Made by a program: the position numbers and the translations under genes. From Nocardioides lijunqiniae (GTDB lineage: Bacteria > Actinomycetota > Actinomycetes > Propionibacteriales > Nocardioidaceae), in contig NZ_JACJGM010000005.1 of assembly GCF_015024225.1 (NCBI RefSeq), positions 1-64,000 of the forward strand: a stretch of DNA of 64,000 nt, in the 5' to 3' direction. The notes below the pieces were generated by a model that searched no databases, was not told the DNA's origin, and saw only the letters and a program-made list of their open reading frames with translations. Of this stretch, positions 32,728 through 40,969 are shown in pieces (position 1 is the first letter of the stretch; each line of letters starts with the position of its first letter).

Positions 32728-33908
32728 CCGGTCGGGACCTGCTGCACCGGCTGCTGGCCGACGGCGGTGGCGTGCTGCGCTGCGAGCCGGCCTGGGTCGC
32801 GCGGGACTTCCTGCCGCCCGGTCGCCGGCTCGGCCTACCCGAGGACGCCTACGACCTGGGGGAGCGCGGTGCGGTCTGCGAGCGCTGGCTGGCGTCCACG
32901 ACGAGGGCCGACAACCGGGTGGGTCCCGACGACGAGGGGCTGAGCCACGTCGTCGGCGAGCACGGCGAGCGGATGCTCCTGCGGGACGCGGTCGCCGCCG
33001 ACCCGGCGGCGGTGCTGGGGGAGTCGTACGCCGCCGCCCACCCGGCCGGGCTGGGGCGGCTGGCGAAGATCTTCGACTACGCCTACCGGCTGCCGTACCA
33101 CATCCACCCGCCGCAGGAGTTCGCGTCGCTGGTCGGCTGCAACGCCAAGGACGAGTCGTACCACTTCCTGCCGGGCCCGGACGCGGGCCGCCATCCCGAG
33201 ACGTTCTTCGGCGTGCACCCGTGGATCGCCGAGCAGGGGGCCGGCGACGTCCTGCTGCCCTACCTGGTCGACTGGGACAGCGACCTGGTCCTGCGGCACG
33301 CCCGGGCCGAGCTCCAGGTCGCGGGCGAGGGCTTCCACGTGCCGTCGGGCGTCCTGCACGCCCCCGGCACGGCGCTGACCCTCGAGCTGCAGGAGGACTC
33401 CGACGTCCTCGCCATGTTCCAGGCGCTCAACGCGGGCCGGATCATCTCCAAGGACCTGCTGTTCAAGGACGTCCGCGCGGCGGACCGCGACGCCGAGGGC
33501 GAGCGGTTCCCGCTGCGCTTCGTCGACTGGGAGGTCAACGGCGACCCGTGGTTCTACGAGAACCGTCACCTCGTGCCGCGCGCCGCCGGCGACGACGGCG
33601 TGGAGAGCTGGATCTTCTACAACACCACGAAGTACGCCGGCAAGCGGTTGGTCGTGCCGCCGGGCGCCACGCACCGGGTCGTCGAGCCCGGCGTCTACAG
33701 CGTCTTCGCCTGGTCCGGCTCGGGCACCTACGCCGGGCACGACGTGACCGGCGGCGAGCCCGGGCGCGACGAGCTGGTCGTGACCCACGACGCGGCGACG
33801 CGCGAGCACGACGTGGCCAACACCGGGAGCGAGGACCTGGTGGTCTACACGTTCTTCGGCCCTGGCCTGCAGACCGGTGCGCCCCGCATCGAGGCACGGG
33901 GACGCTGA
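32724..33908 (+). CDS. ManA-like cupin protein (mannose-6-phosphate-isomerase-like)
   Basis: 394 residues with two cupin-type regions. The first (about 115-225) has the sugar isomerase-like LPYHIHPPQEFASLVGCNAKDESYHFLPG with a metal-ligand His pair and Glu; the second (about 300-390) is strand-rich (KRLVVPPGATHRVVEPGVYSVFAWSGSGTYAGHDV). It looks like a class I phosphomannose isomerase relative but lacks the full length and start of that family, so I call it ManA-like only. The GTG start overlaps the MalG-type stop, so it is tied to the importer. Likely an aldose-ketose isomerase for the incoming sugar. Confidence 0.7.
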   Translation: MTGRDLLHRLLADGGGVLRCEPAWVARDFLPPGRRLGLPEDAYDLGERGAVCERWLASTTRADNRVGPDDEGLSHVVGEHGERMLLRDAVAADPAAVLGESYAAAHPAGLGRLAKIFDYAYRLPYHIHPPQEFASLVGCNAKDESYHFLPGPDAGRHPETFFGVHPWIAEQGAGDVLLPYLVDWDSDLVLRHARAELQVAGEGFHVPSGVLHAPGTALTLELQEDSDVLAMFQALNAGRIISKDLLFKDVRAADRDAEGERFPLRFVDWEVNGDPWFYENRHLVPRAAGDDGVESWIFYNTTKYAGKRLVVPPGATHRVVEPGVYSVFAWSGSGTYAGHDVTGGEPGRDELVVTHDAATREHDVANTGSEDLVVYTFFGPGLQTGAPRIEARGR

Positions 33909-33931
33909 GCGCGACCCTCGTCGAGCCGACG

Positions 33932-33957
33932 CGGGCCCGGCCTGACGGCCGGGCCCG
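33932..33957. terminator. Bidirectional terminator hairpin
   Basis: An 11-bp perfect stem with a 4-nt TGAC loop between the end of the ABC operon and the end of the convergent GH10 gene. Confidence 0.8.
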
Positions 33958-33963
33958 AGCCGC

Positions 33964-35184
33964 TCAGCGGCCCTTCTTCGGCTTCCAGAGCCGCTTGCGC
34001 ACCGGCGCGGACCGGAACGCGTTGCTGATGGCGGTGTAGGCCGGCTTCGGCCGCAGCTGACGGTCGAACGCCAGCGGCCGACGGTGCCCGCCGTCCTCGC
34101 GGGGCTGGTCCTCGTCGAGCCAGGTGTAGCGGTCGGTGAGCCCGAAGGCGATCACCGCCTTGACCGCCTTCTCGTCGAGCGTCACGTCGAGGTAGTGGCG
34201 GTAGACGTCGGCCACCTTGCGGTCGCGGAACTTCGCCCCTCGGCGGATGCCCTCGTCGAGGACGTCGAGCTCGGTGATCAGGATCGGCAGCCCGCGGTCC
34301 GCGATGTCGCTGAGGAACCTGCGGTAGCCGCGCTCGTCGAACTTGTCGTGGAAGCCGTCGGCCAGCAGGTGGCCCTGGATCCCGACCGCCTGGACCGGTG
34401 CGCCGATGTCGAGCAGCCGGTCGATGGCCTTGAGGTAGGCACGACGACGCGGCTCGGGCCGGTCGCCCCACTCGTTGACCGTCTCGAAACCGAACTCGTT
34501 GATGATCCGCAGCGCCCGGGGGTCGTGCTTCTTGGCGAGGTGGAAGCTGTTGGCGATGTAGGAGGGCCCGATGGTGCTGTACCAGGGGATGTTGGTCCGG
34601 AAGCCGTAGCGGTCGGCCTCCTCGGGGTCGGTCACCTCGTTGGCGACGATCCAGCCGTCGGCCCGGCCCTTGTAGTGGCGCACCTCGCGTCGGATGACCG
34701 TGTAGAGCAGCTTCTTGGCCTGCTTCTTGTTCAGGCCCCAGAGGTCCTTCTCCTTCCAGCCGTCGCCGAAGCCCTCGTCCCACGCGAGGTGGGCGGCGAT
34801 GACGAGCTGGTCGTTCTTCTCGGCCAGGTCGACGATCTGGTCGCCGGGACCGAAGTTGAGCGGCGCGTCCGGGTGGGGCTTGAGCTGGTACCAGAGCAGG
34901 TCGTCCTCGGTGAACAGCAGGCCGGCCTCGCGCGCGTGCAGGCGCGGGTAGGTCTTGTCGAGCTGCCAGGTGGCGATCGAGGAGCCGAACACCAGGCCCT
35001 TGCGGTCGGCCTGCTTCCACAGGGGTGGGCGGCCGGTCCTGGGGATGCCCGCGGCCGCCCCGGACACGGCGGCCTCGGCGGTGCCGGGCAGGGTGAGGCC
35101 GGCCGCCCCGGCGGCGGCGAGGCCGGCGAGCCCGGCGGTGCCTCGCAGGAGCGATCGACGGTCGAGGTTGACGGTCTCGGACAT
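33964..35184 (-). CDS. Secreted GH10 endo-1,4-beta-xylanase (Tat-exported)
   Basis: A 406-residue glycoside hydrolase family 10 enzyme. Residues 1-38 are a Tat signal (RRSLLRG, then an Ala/Gly-rich stretch to TAEAA). Acid/base E183 (IVANEVTD) and nucleophile E305 (ILITELD) are in place, with HLAWDE (132-137) and GIQGHLL (268-274) as substrate-binding strands. GH10 cuts xylan to short xylo-oligosaccharides. The ATG at 35184 has GGAGGAG at ideal spacing. It runs opposite to the ABC operon; operator site 5 is 54 nt ahead. No binding module is attached. Confidence 0.95.
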   Translation of the reverse strand: MSETVNLDRRSLLRGTAGLAGLAAAGAAGLTLPGTAEAAVSGAAAGIPRTGRPPLWKQADRKGLVFGSSIATWQLDKTYPRLHAREAGLLFTEDDLLWYQLKPHPDAPLNFGPGDQIVDLAEKNDQLVIAAHLAWDEGFGDGWKEKDLWGLNKKQAKKLLYTVIRREVRHYKGRADGWIVANEVTDPEEADRYGFRTNIPWYSTIGPSYIANSFHLAKKHDPRALRIINEFGFETVNEWGDRPEPRRRAYLKAIDRLLDIGAPVQAVGIQGHLLADGFHDKFDERGYRRFLSDIADRGLPILITELDVLDEGIRRGAKFRDRKVADVYRHYLDVTLDEKAVKAVIAFGLTDRYTWLDEDQPREDGGHRRPLAFDRQLRPKPAYTAISNAFRSAPVRKRLWKPKKGR

Positions 35185-35237
35185 GGGTCTCCTCCACGGT
35201 GGGCGACCGTCCCGGAACGGTCTGTGACGGACGTCAC

Positions 35238-35252
35238 GCAAATCGAATTGCA
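35238..35252. promoter_or_regulatory. LacI-type operator, site 5 (xylanase gene)
   Basis: GCAAATCGAATTGCA is the most symmetric copy (GCAA-ATCGAA-TTGC with CG at the centre). TACCGT, a plausible -10 box on the minus strand (35256-35261), lies next to it. Confidence 0.75.
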
Positions 35253-35301
35253 TCGACGGTAAGACCCAGCACGTGCGGAGGCAACCCCTTCCGCGGAACT
35301 T

Positions 35302-35727
35302 TCAGACGACGCCCTTGGTGATGAGGAAGCACCCGTAGGGCCGCTCCTCGGTCGTGGCCACGACGACGTACGCCTCGGCGGCGCGCCGGTAGAACTCGAA
35401 GCGCTCGACGGCGGCGGCCGCGACGGGGCGCCCCTCGGCCTCGTCGACGACCGTCGACAGCTCGGTGTGCACCTCCTGCACCGTGTCCTCGTCGCCCACG
35501 GCCCCCATCCACAGGACCGCCGGCTCGACGAAGGTGTCGACCGGCAGCACCGAGAGGATGGCCCGCGCGGCGCGCGGCACGTCGACACCCGGCAGGGTCA
35601 CCAGCCGCTGGGCGGCCGAGGCTGCCGGGAAGTTGCGGTCGACGAGGGCGAGGACGTCGCCGTGACCCATGGCGGCGAGGTGGCCGAGCAGCTCGGCGGA
35701 CAGCAGGGGGTCGATGCCCTTGAGCAC
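35302..35727 (-). CDS. fucU: RbsD/FucU-family mutarotase (FucU type)
   Basis: 141 residues. The start LKGIDPLLSAELLGHLAAMGHGDVLALVDRNFPA is the characteristic FucU N-terminus with the catalytic His in MGHGD (H24 region) and Asp nearby. The C-terminal YRRAAEAYVVVATTEERPYGCFLITKGVV is the conserved family ending. FucU/RbsD interconvert pyranose/furanose or anomeric forms of monosaccharides such as fucose or ribose. The GTG start has AAGGA upstream. It follows the Rieske gene by 35 nt on the same strand. Confidence 0.9.
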   Translation of the reverse strand: MLKGIDPLLSAELLGHLAAMGHGDVLALVDRNFPAASAAQRLVTLPGVDVPRAARAILSVLPVDTFVEPAVLWMGAVGDEDTVQEVHTELSTVVDEAEGRPVAAAAVERFEFYRRAAEAYVVVATTEERPYGCFLITKGVV

Positions 35728-35762
35728 GGGGGTCCTTCTCTCGGTCGGAGGGGAAGCGGTCC

Positions 35763-36113
35763 TCAGGCGTGGAGGACGACGTGGCCGTCCTCCTGGGTGA
35801 CCCGGTAGACGCCCAGCCCGCTGCGCTTGGGCTCCAGGAGCGACCGGCCGGTCTCGAGGTCGAACTCCCAGCCGTGCCAGGGGCACCGGATCACGCGGTC
35901 GTCCTTGCCGTAGACGTACTCGTGGGGGGTCGAGGCGAGCATCGTGCCGCCCAGCGAGCCCGCGCTCATCGAGGCGCCCATGTGGGGGCACTTGTCGTTG
36001 ATCGCGAAGAAGTCGTCGCCGACGCTGATCACGCCGATGCGGCGTCCCCCGACGTCGACGATCCGGCAGCCCTCGCTGCGCACCTCGTCGACCGTGCCCA
36101 CCCGAACGTCCAT
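35763..36113 (-). CDS. Stand-alone Rieske [2Fe-2S] protein
   Basis: 116 residues, essentially one Rieske domain. Cluster ligands are C42-x-H44 (KCPHMGA) and C77-x2-H80 (RCPWHGWEFD). This matches soluble Rieske ferredoxins and oxygenase ferredoxin components, but no oxygenase large subunit, reductase or membrane anchor is nearby. It is transcribed with FucU from the intergenic region bearing operator site 6, so a redox step of sugar or side-chain breakdown may need it. Its partner is unknown. Confidence 0.9.
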   Translation of the reverse strand: MDVRVGTVDEVRSEGCRIVDVGGRRIGVISVGDDFFAINDKCPHMGASMSAGSLGGTMLASTPHEYVYGKDDRVIRCPWHGWEFDLETGRSLLEPKRSGLGVYRVTQEDGHVVLHA

Positions 36114-36140
36114 TGTGTCCTCGCTACCTCTGTACGCGTG

Positions 36141-36153
36141 CCAAACGATTTGC
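36141..36153. promoter_or_regulatory. LacI-type operator, site 6 (Rieske/amidohydrolase divergent region)
   Basis: CCAAACGATTTGC lies directly before TATGCA (36155-36160 region), a candidate -10 box for the plus-strand amidohydrolase, and 28 nt ahead of the divergent Rieske start. It can control both. Confidence 0.8.
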
Positions 36154-36214
36154 TATGCATGACTCTGCCGTCTCCGCGCCCGTCTGCGCAACGGTTTCGC
36201 CCACAGGAGCCCTC

Positions 36215-37363
36215 ATGACCGAACTGCTCGACCAGGCCGCCGCCGACGAGGCCGTCGCGCCCCGCTACTCGCTCGTCGACTGCGACGTGCACCCGATCAT
36301 GCGCCACGGCATGACCGATCTCCGGCCGTTCCTCTCCCAGGCGGCCCAGCGCCGGCTCGGCCTGGACGAGCGCCGGAGCCTGACGACCGTGGGCCACCGC
36401 GAGGCGGTGTCGATCCCGCGCAACATGCTCTACGTCAACCAGGCCGGTGTCCTGCGCGACGACGCCCGCGCCCCCGACGGCTCCTCGCCCTGCTCGGACC
36501 CGGCCTTCGCCGCCGAGCAGCTGCTGGACGGCAACGGCATCGACCGGGCCGTGCTGATCGGCGGCGAGGTGCTGGGCCTGGGCGCCATGCCCGACCCGGA
36601 CGCGGCGGCGATGATCGCGTCGGCGTACAACGACTGGATGGCGGCGACCTGGTTCGACGCCGACGAGCGCTACCGCGGCTACCTCGTCGTCGGGGCGCAG
36701 GACCCGCAGCTGGCGGCGCAGGAGATCCGGCGGGCGGAGAAGGACCGCCGCTTCGTGGGCGTGCTGCTGCCGCTGACCAACATCCTGATGGGGCAGCGGC
36801 ACTACTACCCGATCTACGAGGCGGCGGCCGAGGCCGGGATCCCGGTCGCGGTGCACCCCAACTCCGGCGAGGGGATCTTCCGCACGTCCCCGCCGATGGC
36901 CGGCGGCACGCCCACCTACTACGTCGAGTGGCACACCGGCCTGAGCCAGGTGTTCCAGGCCAACGTCACCAGCCTGGTCGTCCACGGCGTCTTCGAGCGC
37001 TTCCCGACGCTCAAGGTAGTCATCACCGAGGGCGGGCTCGGGTGGATTCCCGACGTCATGTGGCGCCTGGACAAGAACGTCAAGGGGCTGCGCGACGAGG
37101 TGCCGTGGGTCCGGCGGCTCCCGAGCGAGTACCTCGTCGACCACGTGCGCTTCACGACGCAGCCGATGCCGGAGCCGAAGCGCCGCAGCCACCTGCACAC
37201 GCTGCTGGAGATCGCCCACGCCGAGCGGACCCTGATGTTCAGCTCCGACTACCCGCACTGGGACTTCGACGACCCGCGGCACGTGCTCAAGACGCTGCCC
37301 GAGGCGATGCGCCAGCGGGTGGCCAGCGAGAACGCGATCGAGACCTACGGAGACCGGCTGTGA
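36215..37363 (+). CDS. Amidohydrolase family 2 (ACMSD-like) protein
   Basis: 382 residues of the amidohydrolase_2 TIM-barrel type. The N-terminal metal motif is DCDVHPIM (D-x-H, about residues 23-30); a central histidine lies in VAVHPNSGEG and the active-site Asp in MFSSDYPHWDFD (about 345-356). Family members decarboxylate aromatic or pyranone acids or hydrolyse lactones. The ATG with AGGAG upstream (36215) is preferred to an in-frame ATG that would overlap the -10 region. It overlaps an SDR gene downstream (GTGA), so the pair forms an operon, divergent from Rieske/FucU. Confidence 0.85.
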   Translation: MTELLDQAAADEAVAPRYSLVDCDVHPIMRHGMTDLRPFLSQAAQRRLGLDERRSLTTVGHREAVSIPRNMLYVNQAGVLRDDARAPDGSSPCSDPAFAAEQLLDGNGIDRAVLIGGEVLGLGAMPDPDAAAMIASAYNDWMAATWFDADERYRGYLVVGAQDPQLAAQEIRRAEKDRRFVGVLLPLTNILMGQRHYYPIYEAAAEAGIPVAVHPNSGEGIFRTSPPMAGGTPTYYVEWHTGLSQVFQANVTSLVVHGVFERFPTLKVVITEGGLGWIPDVMWRLDKNVKGLRDEVPWVRRLPSEYLVDHVRFTTQPMPEPKRRSHLHTLLEIAHAERTLMFSSDYPHWDFDDPRHVLKTLPEAMRQRVASENAIETYGDRL

Positions 37364-38187
37364 CCGACGCCCACCTGACCGCCTCCATGTCCGAGCAGCC
37401 CGACCACGGCGAGGACTCCTACGAGGGCCACGGCCGGCTCCGCGACAAGGTCGCGGTGGTCACCGGCGGCGACTCCGGGATCGGACGCGCCGTGGCGCTG
37501 GCCTTCGCCCGCGAGGGCGCCGACCTGGTGATCTGCTACCTGGAGAGCGACGACGAGGACGCCCAGGAGACGGCGCGGCTGGTCCGGGCGTCCGGGCGGT
37601 CGATCACGCTGATGCCGACCGACCTCACGCACGAGGACGCGTGCCGCGACCTCGTCGAGCGGACGGTGGCCGAGCACGGGAGGATCGACGTGCTCGTCAA
37701 CAACGCCGCCTACCAGCTGGCCCAGCTCGGCGGGATCGCCGACATCACCACCGAGCAGTTCGACCGGACGATGCGCACGAACCTCTACGCCATGTTCTGG
37801 ATGTGCAAGCTGGCCCTCCCGCACATGGGCCGTGGCTCCTCGATCATCAACACGTCGTCGGTGCAGGCGGGCTCGCCGTCCCCCGAGCTCCTCGACTACG
37901 CGACCACGAAGGCCGGCATCGCCACCTTCACCCGGGCGCTGGCGTGGTCGGCCGCCCGCGACGGCGTCCGCGTGAACTCGGTCGCGCCGGGGCCGACCTG
38001 GACGCCGCTGGTCAAGGCGACCATGCCGGAGGAGATGACCGAGTCCTTCGGGGAGAACACCCCGATGGGCCGGGCCGGTCAGCCGGTGGAGGTCGCCGGC
38101 GCGTTCGTCTACCTCGCGTCCGCCGAGTCGGCCTACGTCACCGGCGAGGTGCTCGCCGTCACCGGCGGCCTGCCGGTCACGGTCTGA
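37360..38187 (+). CDS. SDR-family oxidoreductase
   Basis: 275 residues, classical short-chain dehydrogenase. The cofactor motif is TGGDSGIGRAV (about 39-49, T-G-x3-G-x-G), then NNAA (about 113-116), the active-site Ser in INTSSVQAG and Tyr-x3-Lys in YATTKAG. A hydrophilic N-terminal tail of about 28 residues (SEQPDHGEDSYEGHGRLRDK) is typical of the YghA/YhdF-like subgroup. GTG start overlaps the amidohydrolase stop. Likely NAD(P)-linked step acting with it on the same substrate. Confidence 0.9.
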   Translation: MTDAHLTASMSEQPDHGEDSYEGHGRLRDKVAVVTGGDSGIGRAVALAFAREGADLVICYLESDDEDAQETARLVRASGRSITLMPTDLTHEDACRDLVERTVAEHGRIDVLVNNAAYQLAQLGGIADITTEQFDRTMRTNLYAMFWMCKLALPHMGRGSSIINTSSVQAGSPSPELLDYATTKAGIATFTRALAWSAARDGVRVNSVAPGPTWTPLVKATMPEEMTESFGENTPMGRAGQPVEVAGAFVYLASAESAYVTGEVLAVTGGLPVTV

Positions 38188-38197
38188 CGTCACGCCG

Positions 38198-39457
38198 GTG
38201 ACCGACCACGTCGCCGCCGACCGCCGTACGCCGGTGCGGCGGCCGGCCTCGCGGGGCCCGCGCTGGAGCCTGCTCGGGCCGGCCTTCGTCGCCGCCATCG
38301 CCTACGTCGACCCGGGCAACGTCGCGACCAACACCGCCGCCGGCTCGGCCTACGGCAACCTGTTGCTGTGGGTGGTCGTCCTGGCGACGCTGATGGCCGC
38401 ACCGGTGCAGTACCTCTCGGCGCGGCTGGGCATCGTGAGCGGCGGGTCGCTGCCGGCGTACGTCGCGGCGCGGAGCCGCCGCCGGGTCTCGCGGCTCGCC
38501 TACTGGGGCCAGGCCGAGCTCGTCGCCGTCGCGACCGACGTGGCGGAGATCGTGGGCGCGGCCGTGGCGCTGCACCTGCTCCTCGGGATGCCACTGGTGC
38601 CCGCGGGCCTCGTCGCCGGCCTCACCGCGATGGTCCTGCTCGTGCTGCGCGACGCCCTGGGCACGCGGTTCTTCGAGGTGGTGTGCGCCGGGTCGCTGGC
38701 CGTCATCGGCCTGTGCTTCGCGTTCGGCCTCGTGCAGGTGCCGCCCAGCCCCGGCGAGCTGGCCGAGGGCCTGCTGCCCCGGCTCGGGGGCAGCGAGACC
38801 GTCCTGCTGGCGGCGGGCATCGTCGGGGCCACGGTCATGCCGCACGCGGTCTACCTGCACTCCTCGCTCGCGAGCGACGACCGCTCGACGCGCGAGCGCG
38901 CCCAGCACGAGGCGGCCGGCGTCGAGGAGCGGCTGCGCACGGCACGCTGGGACGTCGGGCTGGCCATGCTCGTCGCGGGCACGGTCAACGTCTCGATGCT
39001 GGTCCTGGGCGCCGCCGCCCTCGGGGGAGGCGACGGCGACTCGCTGGAGGCGGCGTACGACGCGCTCTCCGGCGGCCTCGGCACTGCTGCCGGCACGGCG
39101 TTCGCGGTGGCGCTGCTCGTCTCCGGCCTCGCGTCGACCGCCGTGGGCACGCAGGCGGGGGCGGCCATCATGCGCGGCCTGCTGCGGCGCCGGGTGTCCC
39201 AGCTGGTCCGGCGGGCCGTGACGCTGGTGCCGGCCCTGGCGCTGCTGGCCTCGGGCACCGAGCCCCTCGCGGTGCTCGTCCACTCGCAGGTGGTCCTCGC
39301 GCTGGGCCTGCCCTTCGCGCTCGTGCCGCTGGTGCTGGCCTCGCGCGATCACCGGCCCCCCGTCTCCGGCGAGGGGGTCGTCCGCGTCGTCGCCGTGGTG
39401 GCCGCCCTCGTGATCGCCCTCGACCTGACCCTGGTCGCGCTGACCGTGACCGGCTGA
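38198..39457 (+). CDS. Nramp-family divalent metal transporter
   Basis: 419 residues, about 11 helices. The metal-binding DPGN motif is in YVDPGNVATN (about residues 37-46), and the helix-6 partner is in VMPHAVYLHSSL (about 211-222, M-P-H). The intracellular loop is replaced by the Arg-rich segment SLASDDRSTRERAQHEAAGVEER, similar to actinobacterial MntH-like proteins. GTG start 10 nt after the SDR stop with no separate promoter visible, so it is probably read with the amidohydrolase/SDR operon. It may supply Mn2+ or Fe2+ to metal enzymes of the island. Confidence 0.88.
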   Translation: MTDHVAADRRTPVRRPASRGPRWSLLGPAFVAAIAYVDPGNVATNTAAGSAYGNLLLWVVVLATLMAAPVQYLSARLGIVSGGSLPAYVAARSRRRVSRLAYWGQAELVAVATDVAEIVGAAVALHLLLGMPLVPAGLVAGLTAMVLLVLRDALGTRFFEVVCAGSLAVIGLCFAFGLVQVPPSPGELAEGLLPRLGGSETVLLAAGIVGATVMPHAVYLHSSLASDDRSTRERAQHEAAGVEERLRTARWDVGLAMLVAGTVNVSMLVLGAAALGGGDGDSLEAAYDALSGGLGTAAGTAFAVALLVSGLASTAVGTQAGAAIMRGLLRRRVSQLVRRAVTLVPALALLASGTEPLAVLVHSQVVLALGLPFALVPLVLASRDHRPPVSGEGVVRVVAVVAALVIALDLTLVALTVTG

Positions 39458-39487
39458 CCCGTGCCCGCTGAGCCTGGAGGACGACCG

Positions 39488-40903
39488 ATGAGCATCGAGA
39501 CGTACGACGCCGCGATCACGCTGAGTCCCGACTTCCGGGTGGGGCGGGTGGACCCCCGGCTGTTCGGCTCGTTCCTGGAGCACATGGGACGGGCGGTTCA
39601 CGGAGGAGTCTTCGAGCCTGGCCACCCCGAGGCCGACGACGAGGGCTTCCGCACCGACGTCCTGGACCTGGTGCGCCGACTCGGCACGACCGCCGTGCGC
39701 TACCCGGGCGGGAGCTTCGTCTCGGGCTACCGCTGGGAGGACGGCGTGGGTCCGCGCGAGCACCGCCCGACCCGGCTCGACCTGGCCTGGCACGCCACCG
39801 AGACCAACGCGTTCGGCACCGACGAGCTCATGCGGTGGTGCCGCCGCGCGGACGTCGAGCCGATGCTGGCCGTCAACCTCGGCACCCGTGGGGTGCAGGA
39901 GGCCGTCGACCTCGTGGAGTACTGCAACCACCCCGGTGGCACCCGGCTCTCGGACCTGCGCCGGGCCCACGGCGCCGAGGACCCGTACGACGTGCGGCTG
40001 TGGTTCCTCGGCAACGAGATGGACGGGGCGTGGCAGATCGGGCACCGGCCGGCGGCGGACTACGGCCGCCTGGCCGCCGCGACCGGGCGGGCGATGCGGA
40101 TGGTCGACCCGCGCATCGAGCTGGTCGTCTGCGGCAGCTGGGCCCCCGCGTCGGCGACGTTCGCGACCTGGGAGTCCGCGGTGCTCCAGGAGTGCTACGA
40201 CACCGTCGACCACATCTCCCTGCACAGCTACCACGACCCGACGGGTCGCACCCCTGCGGCGTACCTCGCGACCGCGCACGAGCTCGACCTCGCCATCGAC
40301 GCCGTCGTCGCGACCGCGGACCACGTGGGGGCGGCGCTGCGCTCGCCCAAGCGGCTCCAGGTGGCCGTCGACGAGTGGAACGTCTGGTACCGAAGCCGCT
40401 GGATCGACCCCGACCCGGACCGGTGGCCGCAGGCGCCGCCGCTGCTCGAGGACACCTACGACGACCTGGACGCGACGATGGTGGCGAGCCTCCTGGTCAC
40501 CCTGCTGCGCCACGCCGACCGGGTCTCGCTGGCCTGCCTCGCCCAGCTCGTCAACGTGATCGCGCCGATCCGCACCGACCCCGGCGGCTCGGCGTGGAGG
40601 CAGACGACCTTCGAGCCGTTCGCGCGGATCGCCGCCGCCGCGCGGGGCGAGGTCCTGCGGGTCGAGCCGCGGGTGGCGACGTACGAGGCGGAGGCCGGGG
40701 AGGTGCCCCTGCTGGACGCGACCGCGACGTACGACGAGGAGAGCGGCGCCGTGGTCCTGGTGCTGGTCAACCGCTCCGAGACGTCGACCGCGAGGACGAG
40801 GGTGGCCCTCCGTGGGTTCCCGCAGGCGACGCTCGACGGAGCGCGCGAGCTGGAGGTCGCGCCCCTGTCGTGGACCGTGGTGGATCTCGGACAGCGTGCC
40901 TGA
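39488..40903 (+). CDS. GH51 alpha-L-arabinofuranosidase
   Basis: A 471-residue (catalytic barrel plus C-terminal beta-sandwich) family 51 enzyme. Acid/base E177 (WFLGNEMDG) and nucleophile E296 (AVDEWNVWY) are in the expected places; LFGSFLEHMGRAVHGGVFEPG at about 25-45 and RYPGGSFVSGYRWEDGVGPR at about 71-90 are family signatures. It has no signal peptide, so it trims imported arabino-oligosaccharides in the cytoplasm. The ATG has GGAGG upstream and follows the Nramp gene by 30 nt. With the secreted GH10 it suggests arabinoxylan. Confidence 0.95.
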   Translation: MSIETYDAAITLSPDFRVGRVDPRLFGSFLEHMGRAVHGGVFEPGHPEADDEGFRTDVLDLVRRLGTTAVRYPGGSFVSGYRWEDGVGPREHRPTRLDLAWHATETNAFGTDELMRWCRRADVEPMLAVNLGTRGVQEAVDLVEYCNHPGGTRLSDLRRAHGAEDPYDVRLWFLGNEMDGAWQIGHRPAADYGRLAAATGRAMRMVDPRIELVVCGSWAPASATFATWESAVLQECYDTVDHISLHSYHDPTGRTPAAYLATAHELDLAIDAVVATADHVGAALRSPKRLQVAVDEWNVWYRSRWIDPDPDRWPQAPPLLEDTYDDLDATMVASLLVTLLRHADRVSLACLAQLVNVIAPIRTDPGGSAWRQTTFEPFARIAAAARGEVLRVEPRVATYEAEAGEVPLLDATATYDEESGAVVLVLVNRSETSTARTRVALRGFPQATLDGARELEVAPLSWTVVDLGQRA

Positions 40904-40969
40904 GCGGCTGCTCGACGGTGGGCGGGTGCCTCGACCGGGATCGCACCTGGGGCGCGCGCCCGTCAGTGC

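Noticed and set aside
36155..37363. Earlier start of the amidohydrolase at the ATG near 36155
   Set aside because: It would coincide with the -10 region, and the ATG at 36215 has AGGAG at proper distance.
17374..40903. Sugar island as a recent mobile element
   Set aside because: No integrase, transposase, tRNA or attachment repeat was seen and base composition looks even.
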